Shown here in pieces: positions 55,056 through 63,870 of a stretch of 64,000 nt of DNA. Location of the stretch: the NCBI RefSeq assembly GCF_028309625.1, contig NZ_JAQMHR010000006.1, forward strand, positions 62,001 to 126,000, in the 5' to 3' direction. A program made the position numbers and the translations under genes. The DNA comes from Trichococcus sp. K1Tr (GTDB lineage Bacteria; Bacillota; Bacilli; Lactobacillales; Aerococcaceae). Within the stretch, counting starts at the first letter, position 1, and each line of letters begins with the position of its first letter. The notes under the pieces were generated by a model. It had not been told where the DNA came from. It ran no database searches and saw only the letters and a program-made list of their open reading frames with translations.

Positions 55056-55095
55056 AAAAAGACATAGCCACTGATTTTCAGTGAGTATGTCTTTT
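55056..55095. terminator. Bidirectional terminator between the peroxidase and gntK genes
   Basis: AAAAGACATA/TATGTCTTTT stem with inner CACTG/CAGTG pairing. Confidence 0.8.
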
Positions 55096-55109
55096 CTTTT
55101 GGTTCAATT

Positions 55110-56609
55110 TCATTTTTCCGTATAGAACTCCTGCAACAACTTGCTCATTTCTTGGTAACGCGGGAACATCGCTGCATAGACAGATTTGCTGTCTTCATTC
55201 GGTTGATGTTCGATCGATGCGCCCATCATTTTCTCCGCATCATCCACGGATTCCACCAAACCCAAGCTCTTCAGTGTGATCAAAGCGGCACCTGTGCAGG
55301 AACTTTCGAATGTTTCCGGGAATTCGATCGGCATACCGATGATATCCGTCAAGATTTGGCGCCAAGCCAGCGAGCGCGAAAAGCCCCCGCTGGCCATAAT
55401 TTTTGTTGGTTCGCCGTTCATCGAGATGACCGTCGCTAGCACATCCTTCAGATTCAGGCAGATGCCCTCCAAAACGGAGCGCAAAAAATGTTCTTTCGTA
55501 TGCAGCATGTTGATGCCGCTGAAATTCCCTCTGGCATCCGCATTCCACAAAGGCGCCCGTTCTCCGTTCAGATAAGGATGGAAGACCAATCCATCCGCTC
55601 CCGGCGCAACGTTTGCGATCATCTCCATCGCTTTGTCGTAGAGATCTTCATCAGCAATGTTCGCCGGCAAAAATTGTTTAATGGCCCAATCAAAGATGTT
55701 TCCGCCATTGTTGACGGCGCCGCCGTTCACATAATGGTTTTCATCCAGGATATAACTGAATGTACGGCCTTCCGGGCTTACATAAGGTTTTTCGCTCGTC
55801 ATCCGGACCGCGCCACTCGTACCGATCGTGATTGTTGCCGTACCTGCGCGGATCGCTCCCATCCCCAGGTTGGCTAAGCAGCCGTCATTCCCTCCAACTA
55901 TAAAGGGTGTATCCGCAGCCAGCCCCAGCAACTCAGCCACTTCCTCCGAGAGGCCGCTCAGCTGGTGACCAGGATTTACCGGCAACGGCAGCATTTGACT
56001 CGTGATACCGCAGAATTCCAGAATTTCCTCATCCCAGCGGAATTCCCTGATGTTGAACAAACCGGTAGCCGAGGCAACCGAATAGTCCACGACGAATTCT
56101 CCGAACAGGCGCCAAAAAATGTATTCCTTGATGCCGATGAACCAGCGCGCTGCTTGGAACACTTCGGGCTTTTCCGCCTTCAGCCAGAGAATCTTGCTCA
56201 ATGGGGACATCGGGTGCAGCGGTGTGCCTGTTTTTTCGTAAAAACGCTGGCCCATTTCGGAATGCTTCAGCATGCTTGCGTATTTTTTCGAACGATTATC
56301 GGCCCAGGTTATGCTCCTCGTCAACGGCGTACCTTCCGCGTCCATGAGGATCAAGCTGTGCATAGCGCTCGAAAAGCCGATGCCGGCAATATCCGTCGGG
56401 CCCAGTTCCGCTTTCTGTATGACTGCTTTTATTGTTTTTAATACGGCTGAAAAGATCTCATCCAAGTCTTGTTCCGCCATTTCGGGATTCTCTTTAATTA
56501 ATGGATAATGCGCGTACGCTGATTCATAAGCTGAGCCGTCCGTTTCGTACAGTACGGCTTTTGTGCTTGTGGTACCGACATCCACTCCCATGACATATCG
56601 TGCTGCCAA
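55110..56609 (-). CDS. gntK: FGGY-family sugar kinase, probably gluconokinase
   Basis: 499 residues from a TTG with GGTGG eight bases upstream. MGVDVGTTSTKAVLYE, GFSSAMHSLILMD, TWADNRS, GGNDGCLANLGMGAI, GTSGAVRM and ASGGFSRSLAWRQIL are FGGY motifs and fit the gluconate kinase group. No gluconate permease or dehydrogenase is adjacent. Xylulokinase is an alternative. Confidence 0.85.
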   Translation of the reverse strand: MAARYVMGVDVGTTSTKAVLYETDGSAYESAYAHYPLIKENPEMAEQDLDEIFSAVLKTIKAVIQKAELGPTDIAGIGFSSAMHSLILMDAEGTPLTRSITWADNRSKKYASMLKHSEMGQRFYEKTGTPLHPMSPLSKILWLKAEKPEVFQAARWFIGIKEYIFWRLFGEFVVDYSVASATGLFNIREFRWDEEILEFCGITSQMLPLPVNPGHQLSGLSEEVAELLGLAADTPFIVGGNDGCLANLGMGAIRAGTATITIGTSGAVRMTSEKPYVSPEGRTFSYILDENHYVNGGAVNNGGNIFDWAIKQFLPANIADEDLYDKAMEMIANVAPGADGLVFHPYLNGERAPLWNADARGNFSGINMLHTKEHFLRSVLEGICLNLKDVLATVISMNGEPTKIMASGGFSRSLAWRQILTDIIGMPIEFPETFESSCTGAALITLKSLGLVESVDDAEKMMGASIEHQPNEDSKSVYAAMFPRYQEMSKLLQEFYTEK

Positions 56610-56813
56610 ATAAAAAACCACCAATCCAAAAAATTTATCTTATTTTTCCACGACCTTAATCATTATAGCAAAATTCCACAAGCATTGGTGCAAATTTTTT
56701 GATAATGTTTGATATTCTGCCTTCGATCGTTTACATTTTCTTAACGCAATCTTTTCTGGATATCCATCGCTGTCTGCTATACTGGTGACATCTACGCACA
56801 AGGAGGAATGATT

Positions 56814-57590
56814 TTGGGATACTACGATCAACATATGCATACGCATTTTTCGCCTGATTCTGCGGAATCATTTGAAAATTATCTCGAGCAAACAGACGGT
56901 CTGCTCGTCACAACCGAGCACCTGGATTTTCATGATGCCTACAACGGCGGTGTGGATACCGTCTTGGATTATGCCGCCTACAGCGATAAAATAGACACAC
57001 TGAACGTAATCCATGAGGGGCGCATCCGCCGGGGCATCGAAGTCGGCTATACGCCTGAGTCCCACGCGCAAATTACATCTTATCTGGAAGGCAAAGCCTT
57101 TGATGTCATCCTGCTGAGTGTTCACCAAAACGGGCGCTATGATTACTTGCAGCCAATCATCGATGAGATGGACCCCAAAGCGGTCATGAAGGAATATTTC
57201 GAGCTCTGTACGCAAGCTGTCCGGCAAGTCGATGGCGCAAATGTTTTCGCGCACTTTGATTACGGAATCCGACGCTTGCCCGTCACGGTAGACGATCTTC
57301 GGGAATTCGAGCCTTTGCTGAAGGGGCTGCTCGATGAAATCATGGCGAAAGAAATGGCACTGGAATTGAACACGCGCAGCATGTATGAATACAACAACGC
57401 CGACTTGTACCGCTATATGATCGGCCTCTATCTGGAAATGGGCGGGACCCGATTCAGTCTTGGTTCAGATGCGCACAGCATCCAGAAATACCGCTATCAC
57501 TTCGACGATGCCATCGCGTTGTTAAAGGATTTGGGTGTGCACGAATTGACCCTTTTCAAAAATCAAGTTGGCTATACCGAACCCATCTGA
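56814..57590 (+). CDS. PHP-domain phosphatase, histidinol-phosphatase-like
   Basis: 258 residues from the TTG at 56814, seven bases after AGGAGG; an ATG at 56808 lies too close to that site. DQHMHTHFSPDS, TTEHLDFHD, GIEVGY, SVHQNG, FAHFDYG, ELNTRS and LGSDAHS supply metal ligands. No his genes are near, so the substrate may differ from histidinol phosphate. Confidence 0.85.
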   Translation: MGYYDQHMHTHFSPDSAESFENYLEQTDGLLVTTEHLDFHDAYNGGVDTVLDYAAYSDKIDTLNVIHEGRIRRGIEVGYTPESHAQITSYLEGKAFDVILLSVHQNGRYDYLQPIIDEMDPKAVMKEYFELCTQAVRQVDGANVFAHFDYGIRRLPVTVDDLREFEPLLKGLLDEIMAKEMALELNTRSMYEYNNADLYRYMIGLYLEMGGTRFSLGSDAHSIQKYRYHFDDAIALLKDLGVHELTLFKNQVGYTEPI

Positions 57591-57626
57591 ATCGGCTGTA
57601 AACTATATCTTTGATGGAGGAACCTC

Positions 57627-58718
57627 ATGACCAATACCAAAGAAATCTACAAGGAAATTTGCTTTGTTTTTGCCCGACTGGGTCTTTTCGCTTTTGGGGG
57701 TCCAGCCGCACACATCGCCATGATGGAGGACGAATTGGTGACGAAGCGGGAATGGCTTAAAAAGACGGAATTCATGGATCTGCTCGGATTCACGAATCTG
57801 ATTCCCGGTCCGAACTCTACGGAACTGGCTATCGCGTTGGGCTACAAGCGCGGCGGGAAAATCGGATTGTTTTTGGCGGGCATTTGTTTCATCTTTCCGG
57901 CCATGACAATCGTGTTGCTGCTGGCTATGTTCTATAAACAGTACGGCGAAGTGCCGCTCATCGAAGCGCTTTTCAGCGGCATCAAACCGGTCATCCTTGC
58001 AGTCATCATCCAGGCCCTTTTTCGGCTGGGACAGACGACCATCAAGGACAGCAAATCGTTGCTTTTGTTCTTGGCGGCCTATCTGCTGTCGCTGATGGGC
58101 GTCGGCGAAATCATGATCCTGATTCTGACCGGATTGACGATGCTGCTGACGCAGCAATTATCCAAATGGCGGTCGCGTCATCTAGCGATCGAACCCATGT
58201 CGCTGACGCTGTTGTTCCTGACTTTCTTGAAGATCGGATCGGTCCTTTACGGGAGCGGTTATGTGCTGCTGGCTTTTCTGCAGGCTGAATTCATCGACCG
58301 CTATGCTGCGTTGACAAGCACCCAGTTGCTGGATGCCGTTGCAATCGGACAGTTCACCCCCGGCCCGGTCTTCACGACGGCAACTTTCGTGGGCTATCTG
58401 ATCCAAGGCGTCCCGGGTGCCTTATTGGCGACTGTCGGCATCTTCTTGCCTTCCTTCCTGCTTATTTTGCTGCTGCACCCGTTGTTCAACAAACTGCGTT
58501 CATCCAAAATCTTCGCTGGTATTTTGGACGGGATTACGGTCGCTTCGCTGGCATTGATGGCATCGGTATCCTGGCAATTGGGGACAGCGACCTTCGTTTC
58601 GTGGTTCAGTGTCCTCATCTTCGCAGTCAGTTTCATCGGCCTCATCAGATTCAAAGTGAACTCCTCCTATTTGATCATCATGGGCGGATTCATCGGGTGG
58701 CTGGTTACAATGTTTTGA
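57627..58718 (+). CDS. chrA: Chromate transporter family protein
   Basis: 363 residues, two homologous membrane halves. FARLGLFAFGGPAAHIAMMEDELV and GFTNLIPGPNSTELAIALGYKRGG in half 1; FLKIGSVLYGSGYVLLAFLQAEFI and AIGQFTPGPVFTTATFVGYLIQG in half 2. CHR family exports chromate; the native substrate in this organism is unknown. Confidence 0.92.
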   Translation: MTNTKEIYKEICFVFARLGLFAFGGPAAHIAMMEDELVTKREWLKKTEFMDLLGFTNLIPGPNSTELAIALGYKRGGKIGLFLAGICFIFPAMTIVLLLAMFYKQYGEVPLIEALFSGIKPVILAVIIQALFRLGQTTIKDSKSLLLFLAAYLLSLMGVGEIMILILTGLTMLLTQQLSKWRSRHLAIEPMSLTLLFLTFLKIGSVLYGSGYVLLAFLQAEFIDRYAALTSTQLLDAVAIGQFTPGPVFTTATFVGYLIQGVPGALLATVGIFLPSFLLILLLHPLFNKLRSSKIFAGILDGITVASLALMASVSWQLGTATFVSWFSVLIFAVSFIGLIRFKVNSSYLIIMGGFIGWLVTMF

Positions 58719-58733
58719 GCGCACCATCCACAC

Positions 58734-58781
58734 AAAAAGACCCTCCCCACTGCCATTTTCCGGCTGTGGGGAGGGTCTTTT
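58734..58781. terminator. Bidirectional terminator between chrA and the ABC operon
   Basis: AAAAGACCCTCCCCAC/GTGGGGAGGGTCTTTT stem, T-tails both ways; it touches the stop of the ATPase gene. Confidence 0.9.
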
Positions 58782-59797
58782 CAAAACTCCAGAATATTTC
58801 GCTTTTCTACTTTCAGAAAGACCTCTTCGCCTTTATCAAGCAGATTAAAGGTACGGTACAGATGATCCGCGCGCAAAGCGACACCTTGATTCGTTTCAAT
58901 CACATAGGACAAGATATTCCCGCTGATCGTTTCATCGACCACTTTCCCTTTGAAATACAGGTGTTCTTCCGTCTCAGGCTGAGGCTCTTTGAAGTACTCG
59001 ATGGCCTCCGGACGGATAGCGACTTGACTTGCCTGCGTTTTTCGCTGGGTCAATTTCTCAAAATCCGTGTTGTCCAACAGATTGTAATTGCCGATGAACG
59101 AAGCCACGAAATGCGTTTCAGGATGCGTATATATTTCGGTTGGTGTACCCGACTGCTCTATTTTTCCGGAAGCCATGACATGAATCACATCCGACATCAG
59201 CATCGCTTCATCCTGATCATGCGTGACAAAGATTGTCGTGATATGCAAAGCCTTCTGGATACGGCGGATCTGCTTTTGGAGATTTTTCCGCAGCAAGGCA
59301 TCAATGGCAGACAGAGGTTCATCCAGCAACAACACTTTTGGCTCGGTCACGATGGCGCGTGCCAGGGCAACCCGTTGTTTTTGCCCGCCGGACAATTGCG
59401 CCGGGTAATGGTTCTCTTTCCCCGATAGGTCAACGAGTTCGATGATCCTGGCGACTTTTTCCTTGATGACACTCTGGTTCATTTTCTGCATCTTCAAGCC
59501 GAATGCGATGTTCTCCGCTACATTCATATTGGGGAACAGCGAGTATTGTTGAAAAACCATCCCGATGTTCCTTTTCCCCGGCGGCAAATCCGTCACATCC
59601 TGGCCGTTGATGTGAATGCTGCCCCCGTCAATGCTTTCAAAACCAGCCAACGAACGCAGCAAAGTTGATTTCCCGCAACCGGATGGCCCCAGCAAAGTGA
59701 CCAAATCGCCTTCCTTCACCTGCAGATTAAGATCTTTCAACACTAAATTTTCACCGTCGTATGATTTTCTGATGTTTCTGAATTCTATGTATGCCAT
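58781..59797 (-). CDS. ABC transporter ATP-binding protein of the phosphodiester/phosphonate-type operon
   Basis: 338 residues. [65 protein letters not shown], then a C-terminal TOBE-type domain. Closest in style to PotA/PhnT/iron-type importers. Last gene of the five-gene unit. Confidence 0.9.
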   Translation of the reverse strand: MAYIEFRNIRKSYDGENLVLKDLNLQVKEGDLVTLLGPSGCGKSTLLRSLAGFESIDGGSIHINGQDVTDLPPGKRNIGMVFQQYSLFPNMNVAENIAFGLKMQKMNQSVIKEKVARIIELVDLSGKENHYPAQLSGGQKQRVALARAIVTEPKVLLLDEPLSAIDALLRKNLQKQIRRIQKALHITTIFVTHDQDEAMLMSDVIHVMASGKIEQSGTPTEIYTHPETHFVASFIGNYNLLDNTDFEKLTQRKTQASQVAIRPEAIEYFKEPQPETEEHLYFKGKVVDETISGNILSYVIETNQGVALRADHLYRTFNLLDKGEEVFLKVEKRNILEF

Positions 59798-59852
59798 TGT
59801 GTCTCCTCTATTACTTTACGAAAAATGTGAATCACTTACTCGATATTTACGT

Positions 59853-60650
59853 TCATTTTGCTTTTTTGGTCTCTTTCGACCCCAGATAACCCGACAAGTT
59901 CGTCAAAATCAGCATGATGCAGAAGATGACTACGGAAATTGCGCTAGCCGCATGCCCCGACACACTTCTGGTTTTATCAAGGAAAATACTGGTTGTTTCA
60001 TAATAGCTGCCCGCAATGATATTCACCAAGACGAAATCGCTGAACAGAATGCCTATCGAGAGCAGAATCGTCGCAACCAAACCTTTCAATGCGCTGGGTA
60101 CGATGATCCGGAAAAAGGCATAAAGCTTACTGGCGCCCAACGTTTCAGCAGCCTCCAAAATCGGCATGACCTCCAGTGTGGTCAAAGCATTTTTGATGCC
60201 TTGGTACATGTACGGCAAAATGACGATTCCGTAGGCACAACTCAACAAAAAAATGCGGTTCGACAAAAAGGTATCGGAAGAGGCATACAGCGAAATGATT
60301 GAGACCGCAAGTATGACGCCTTGAATGCCGTAGGGGATTTTTGACAACAGGTCCAAATATTTATCGCCTTTCGGATAATGGATCTGCACGACATACATCG
60401 CCAACAAAAGGAGCATCAACAGCACAAGCGTCGGTATGATTGCAATCAGTAAAGATCTGCCTATCGCGCCTGCCATCCCGCCTGAACCCGCAAAAATACC
60501 GCTATAGAATTCAAAAGTGAACCCTTCCGGGATAATATTGCTCAAATCCCTGAACAAAGAATTTAGCAGCGTCACAAACAGCGGCAGCAGCAAAATCACG
60601 GAAAGGATAATGATGATGAATGAAGAAAAGCCATTGCTTCGTTTCTTCAT
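59853..60650 (-). CDS. ABC transporter permease, second subunit
   Basis: 265 residues, six hydrophobic segments, EAA loop AAETLGASKLYAFFRIIVPSALKG. Starts 3 bp after the other permease. Confidence 0.9.
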   Translation of the reverse strand: MKKRSNGFSSFIIIILSVILLLPLFVTLLNSLFRDLSNIIPEGFTFEFYSGIFAGSGGMAGAIGRSLLIAIIPTLVLLMLLLLAMYVVQIHYPKGDKYLDLLSKIPYGIQGVILAVSIISLYASSDTFLSNRIFLLSCAYGIVILPYMYQGIKNALTTLEVMPILEAAETLGASKLYAFFRIIVPSALKGLVATILLSIGILFSDFVLVNIIAGSYYETTSIFLDKTRSVSGHAASAISVVIFCIMLILTNLSGYLGSKETKKAK

Positions 60651-60653
60651 TTT

Positions 60654-61499
60654 TTACACACCCTTTCTGAATTTCTTTAATAGGCTGTTGCTTAAGACTG
60701 TCATCGTGCTCATCAATACAAGCATCACGATCGACAAGGCACTTCCCAATTCCACCTGTTGGACAATATCACCCGTGAACATGGATGAAATCCGGATCGG
60801 CAATAAGGCATAATTGTTCCCGAGCAGAGCATACGGTGTCGCATAGGCTGCCAGCGCATTTGAAAAGAGAACAGAAAAGGTTCCGAAAATGCTGGGCAAC
60901 ACCAATGGGAGACCGATTTTTGACCAGAATTGCCAAGTCGTCGCATTCATCAGACTTGCCGCTTCCTTGTACTCTGTCTTGATGCCATCAAATGAAGGAT
61001 AGAGCAGTAAGGTAGCCAATGGAATCTGGAAGTAGATGAAGGTGATCAGGATCCCCGATGTAGTATACAAATCGTAGTTGTTCAAACCAGCCAGGTTCCA
61101 TCTTTCTCCCAATGTTGTCAGGATCCCTGAATTCCCCAGCAACAGAATGAAGGCAAAAGCCAACACGATGCCTTGGAAGTTTGAGGTCATATTCAATGTC
61201 GTGATGTAGAACTTTTTCATTCTGTCGCCCGCAGCATGGATGGCATAGGCGCCCAGGAGCGCAATCGCAATCCCGATGAATGCGGACAGCACGGAAACGA
61301 ATAAGCTGTTCTTGATCGACATCAGGTAGTAATCACTCGTAAAAATGGTCGTAAAATTACTAAGCGTAATGCCGCCTGTTCCGGGTTCCAGAAAACTGTT
61401 GATGAGGATGTTGGCTAACGGCATCAATTCGAACAAAAGGATCAGCAGCGCGAACGGCAACAGCAATATGAGGTACTTGCGTTTTTCATTCTGCAGCAT
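60654..61499 (-). CDS. ABC transporter permease, first subunit
   Basis: 281 residues, six hydrophobic segments, EAA-like loop EAASLMNATTWQFWSKIGLPLVLPSI. Overlaps the phosphodiesterase gene by 14 bp. Confidence 0.9.
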   Translation of the reverse strand: MLQNEKRKYLILLLPFALLILLFELMPLANILINSFLEPGTGGITLSNFTTIFTSDYYLMSIKNSLFVSVLSAFIGIAIALLGAYAIHAAGDRMKKFYITTLNMTSNFQGIVLAFAFILLLGNSGILTTLGERWNLAGLNNYDLYTTSGILITFIYFQIPLATLLLYPSFDGIKTEYKEAASLMNATTWQFWSKIGLPLVLPSIFGTFSVLFSNALAAYATPYALLGNNYALLPIRISSMFTGDIVQQVELGSALSIVMLVLMSTMTVLSNSLLKKFRKGV

Positions 61500-62334
61500 C
61501 GCCTGAACCTCGTTTCATAATGATCCCCTGAATCGCCTGCATGCGATCCCCAACCGGAATGCCCAGCAACTTGCACAAAAATGGCGCTATTTCCAGCTGA
61601 GGCACAATGGCTCCTTCTTTGCGGAAGTCCTTGATGATCACTTTGTCCGAAAATAAATAAAGCGGAACAAGGCGATCTTCATTCGAGATGCCATTATGGG
61701 TATGATAGTCATTCATCCCATGATCGGAAGTGACCACGATCTGATAGCCTTCGCTCATCCATCTCCAGATGTACTGAGAAAGTTCAGCATCAACGCGGAC
61801 GGCCGCCTGCACATACTCTTTACTGTCGGCGCCGAATTTATGGCCGGCATCATCGATGTTCATCGAATGGATCAGCGTATAATCCGTCGCCTTCTTCCGG
61901 ATCAAGTAATCGCCATCCGCAATCAGGTGACTGTCCGGGTAATGATCTTCGTGATAAAATATGCCCTGTTCGATGAGGGAATTCGTGTCCAACTGGATTC
62001 GGTCCTCCATCACTTGAAATGGCGCATGATTGTAAAGCTCGCTCACCCAGTAGTAACTGGCCGCTCCGGTCTTGAAACCATTTTCCTTTGCAATCTCAAA
62101 AACACTACGTTCCTTGGAACGACGGACTGTGCGATTCGAGGTGATGCCATTTTCTGCAGCTGGCACTCCCGTCTGCAAGACCTCATACAAAGGCCTGGAT
62201 TGGGCAGGCATCTCCGATTTGACGGTATAAGCCGCCATTATTCCTTTTTCGACCAGATGCTCCAAGAAGCCCATATGGTTATGGGCTGTCTTGGCATTCA
62301 ATCCGTCCAACACTATAAAAATTACTTTATCCAC
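61486..62334 (-). CDS. Cytoplasmic alkaline-phosphatase-superfamily phosphodiesterase
   Basis: 282 residues, nucleotide pyrophosphatase/phosphodiesterase type. FIVLDGLNAK gives the first metal Asp; MPAQSRPLYEVLQTGVPAAENGI the nucleophile Ser/Thr region; SMNIDDAGHKFG and VTSDHGMNDYHTHNG further ligands. No signal peptide, so it acts inside on the imported ligand. I chose the GTG at 62334 (GAGGTTGA six bases upstream); a TTG at 62349 touches the previous stop. Confidence 0.82.
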   Translation of the reverse strand: MDKVIFIVLDGLNAKTAHNHMGFLEHLVEKGIMAAYTVKSEMPAQSRPLYEVLQTGVPAAENGITSNRTVRRSKERSVFEIAKENGFKTGAASYYWVSELYNHAPFQVMEDRIQLDTNSLIEQGIFYHEDHYPDSHLIADGDYLIRKKATDYTLIHSMNIDDAGHKFGADSKEYVQAAVRVDAELSQYIWRWMSEGYQIVVTSDHGMNDYHTHNGISNEDRLVPLYLFSDKVIIKDFRKEGAIVPQLEIAPFLCKLLGIPVGDRMQAIQGIIMKRGSGDAAE

Positions 62335-62349
62335 TGTATTCAACCTCAA

Positions 62350-63462
62350 TTATTTTACTTTTGTCAGTACTTCTTCTTGCCATCTTTGACCCAGACCGGC
62401 TGCAGCCTCTTCCCATGCATCAAAATCGGAGACCGGTTGCGCCTTCGCGTATTGCTCTTCCGGAAGCAAAATATCCTGCACCTCTTGCGGCAATTCAACA
62501 TTATCGCGGATAGGACGTGCATAGCCTTTCGCCAAGTTGATCTGGCCTTCATCAGAAAGGATATATTCGCGGGCTAATGCTGCCGCATGCGGATTAGGCG
62601 CTGTCGCGTTGATGACAGTTGCGTATCCGCTTTGGATCGTTCCATCCAACGGAATAGTCACTTCAAAACTGGCATTCGGATTCGTTTCTGCAACTTGATT
62701 CGCATAATTCAGTGCGTTAAAGTCCCAGAACAAGCCAACTTCGATTTCGCCTGATTCCAAACGGGCCAATGAAGTGTCGCCCAAGTCCAATCTGCCTTGT
62801 TCAGCCAGCTGTGCGAAGAAGGCAATGCCCGGATCCAAGTCAGTTTCATCCCCGCCATTTGCGATGGCTGCAGCCAACACCGCATTTTGTGCTTGGGTAG
62901 CGGCATTTACGTCACCTATCGTGACTTTATAATCCCCTTCCAGGATATCGGCAAAACTGGTCGGTGCATCCGTTACTTTTTCAGAATTGGTGATGAAAGC
63001 CAATGTTCCGTAATAACCGACGATCCAATCGCCATCATCGTCTTTCGCCCACTCCGGGATATCATCCCAATAAGATGTTTTGTAAGCTAGAGTCAAGCCG
63101 TCCGCTTCTGCAACAGGCCCGAATGATTGGCCGACATCGCCGATATCTTTCGTCGGATTGTTCTGTTCTGCTTTGAATAAAGCCAATTCTTCCGCTGAAC
63201 TCATGTCCGTATCTGCATGCGTCAAGCTATAAGTCGTTTCGAGTTCTTCCCAAGTCTCGCCCCAGTTCGCCCATGTATCCGGCATCCCTACTGATTCCAC
63301 ATGGCCTTCTTCTTTGGCTTGCGTTTCAATTTCACTCAAAGACAATGCGTTCAGATCGACTTCCGCCTCAGCAGTCGTCGCCGCCTCTGTTCCGCACGCA
63401 CTCAAAACTAGCATACTGCTTAAGGCTAAACCTGCAAACAATCTTTTGTTGGACAATCTCAT
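62350..63462 (-). CDS. ABC transporter substrate-binding lipoprotein of the same operon
   Basis: 370 residues. Lipoprotein signal ends VLSAC. The fold resembles iron/2-aminoethylphosphonate/polyamine type binders (SVGMPDTWANWGETWEELE, GYYGTLAFITNSEKV, GEIEVGLFWDFNAL). With a phosphodiesterase in the operon, the likely ligand is a phosphodiester or phosphonate such as a glycerophospho-compound. Ligand is not readable. Confidence 0.85.
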   Translation of the reverse strand: MRLSNKRLFAGLALSSMLVLSACGTEAATTAEAEVDLNALSLSEIETQAKEEGHVESVGMPDTWANWGETWEELETTYSLTHADTDMSSAEELALFKAEQNNPTKDIGDVGQSFGPVAEADGLTLAYKTSYWDDIPEWAKDDDGDWIVGYYGTLAFITNSEKVTDAPTSFADILEGDYKVTIGDVNAATQAQNAVLAAAIANGGDETDLDPGIAFFAQLAEQGRLDLGDTSLARLESGEIEVGLFWDFNALNYANQVAETNPNASFEVTIPLDGTIQSGYATVINATAPNPHAAALAREYILSDEGQINLAKGYARPIRDNVELPQEVQDILLPEEQYAKAQPVSDFDAWEEAAAGLGQRWQEEVLTKVK

Positions 63463-63485
63463 TTTTTATTCTCTCCTTATTTGTG

Positions 63486-63503
63486 AACAATGGTTTCATT
63501 GTT
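63486..63503. promoter_or_regulatory. Palindromic operator candidate before the ABC operon
   Basis: AACAATG-GTTT-CATTGTT, perfect 7-bp arms, 24 bp upstream of the first gene and over the likely transcription start. A half-like copy GCAATGAAACC occurs near 63587. Regulator unknown. Confidence 0.5.
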
Positions 63504-63616
63504 TTTCATTACGTATTTGACTACAAATAAATACTAACAGATGGTTGTAAATAACCTTTGAATTCGCAGTTAATATTTTGTAAACAGCAATGAAACCATG
63601 GGGTTACTGCATTTTG

Positions 63617-63772
63617 ATCGAAAATAATGAATATCAATATAGGAATGGATCACTGGCTTTTATTCATTCAGACGCAATCACGAGTCAAAACCATGAATAA
63701 CGCAAATTAATTCATGGTTTCAGACCCAATCACGAGCTAAACCATGAATAACACAAAGTTATCCATGGTTTG
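63617..63772. repeat. Tandem hairpin array, two clear units and one degenerate, 52-bp period
   Basis: CAGACGCAATCACGAG starts at 63669 and CAGACCCAATCACGAG at 63721, 52 bp apart. Each has an AAACCATGAATAAC arm that folds back on ...CATGGTTT. A degenerate unit (AATGAATA...TATTCATT) occupies 63617-63668. The 63504-63616 stretch is AT-rich with no gene. Confidence 0.8.
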
Positions 63773-63818
63773 GCCCCTGCCTCAGTAAGCAACCCTAAAA
63801 TTGTTGAAGCACAAATCC

Positions 63819-63868
63819 AAAAAAGCAAGAAGAGCAGCGAATCGATCCGCTGCTCTCCTTGCTTTTTG
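63819..63868. terminator. Bidirectional terminator after nrdF
   Basis: AAAAAGCAAG/CTTGCTTTTT outer stem and AGCAGCG/CGCTGCT inner stem; ends 3 bp before the nrdF stop. Confidence 0.85.
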
Positions 63869-63870
63869 TG

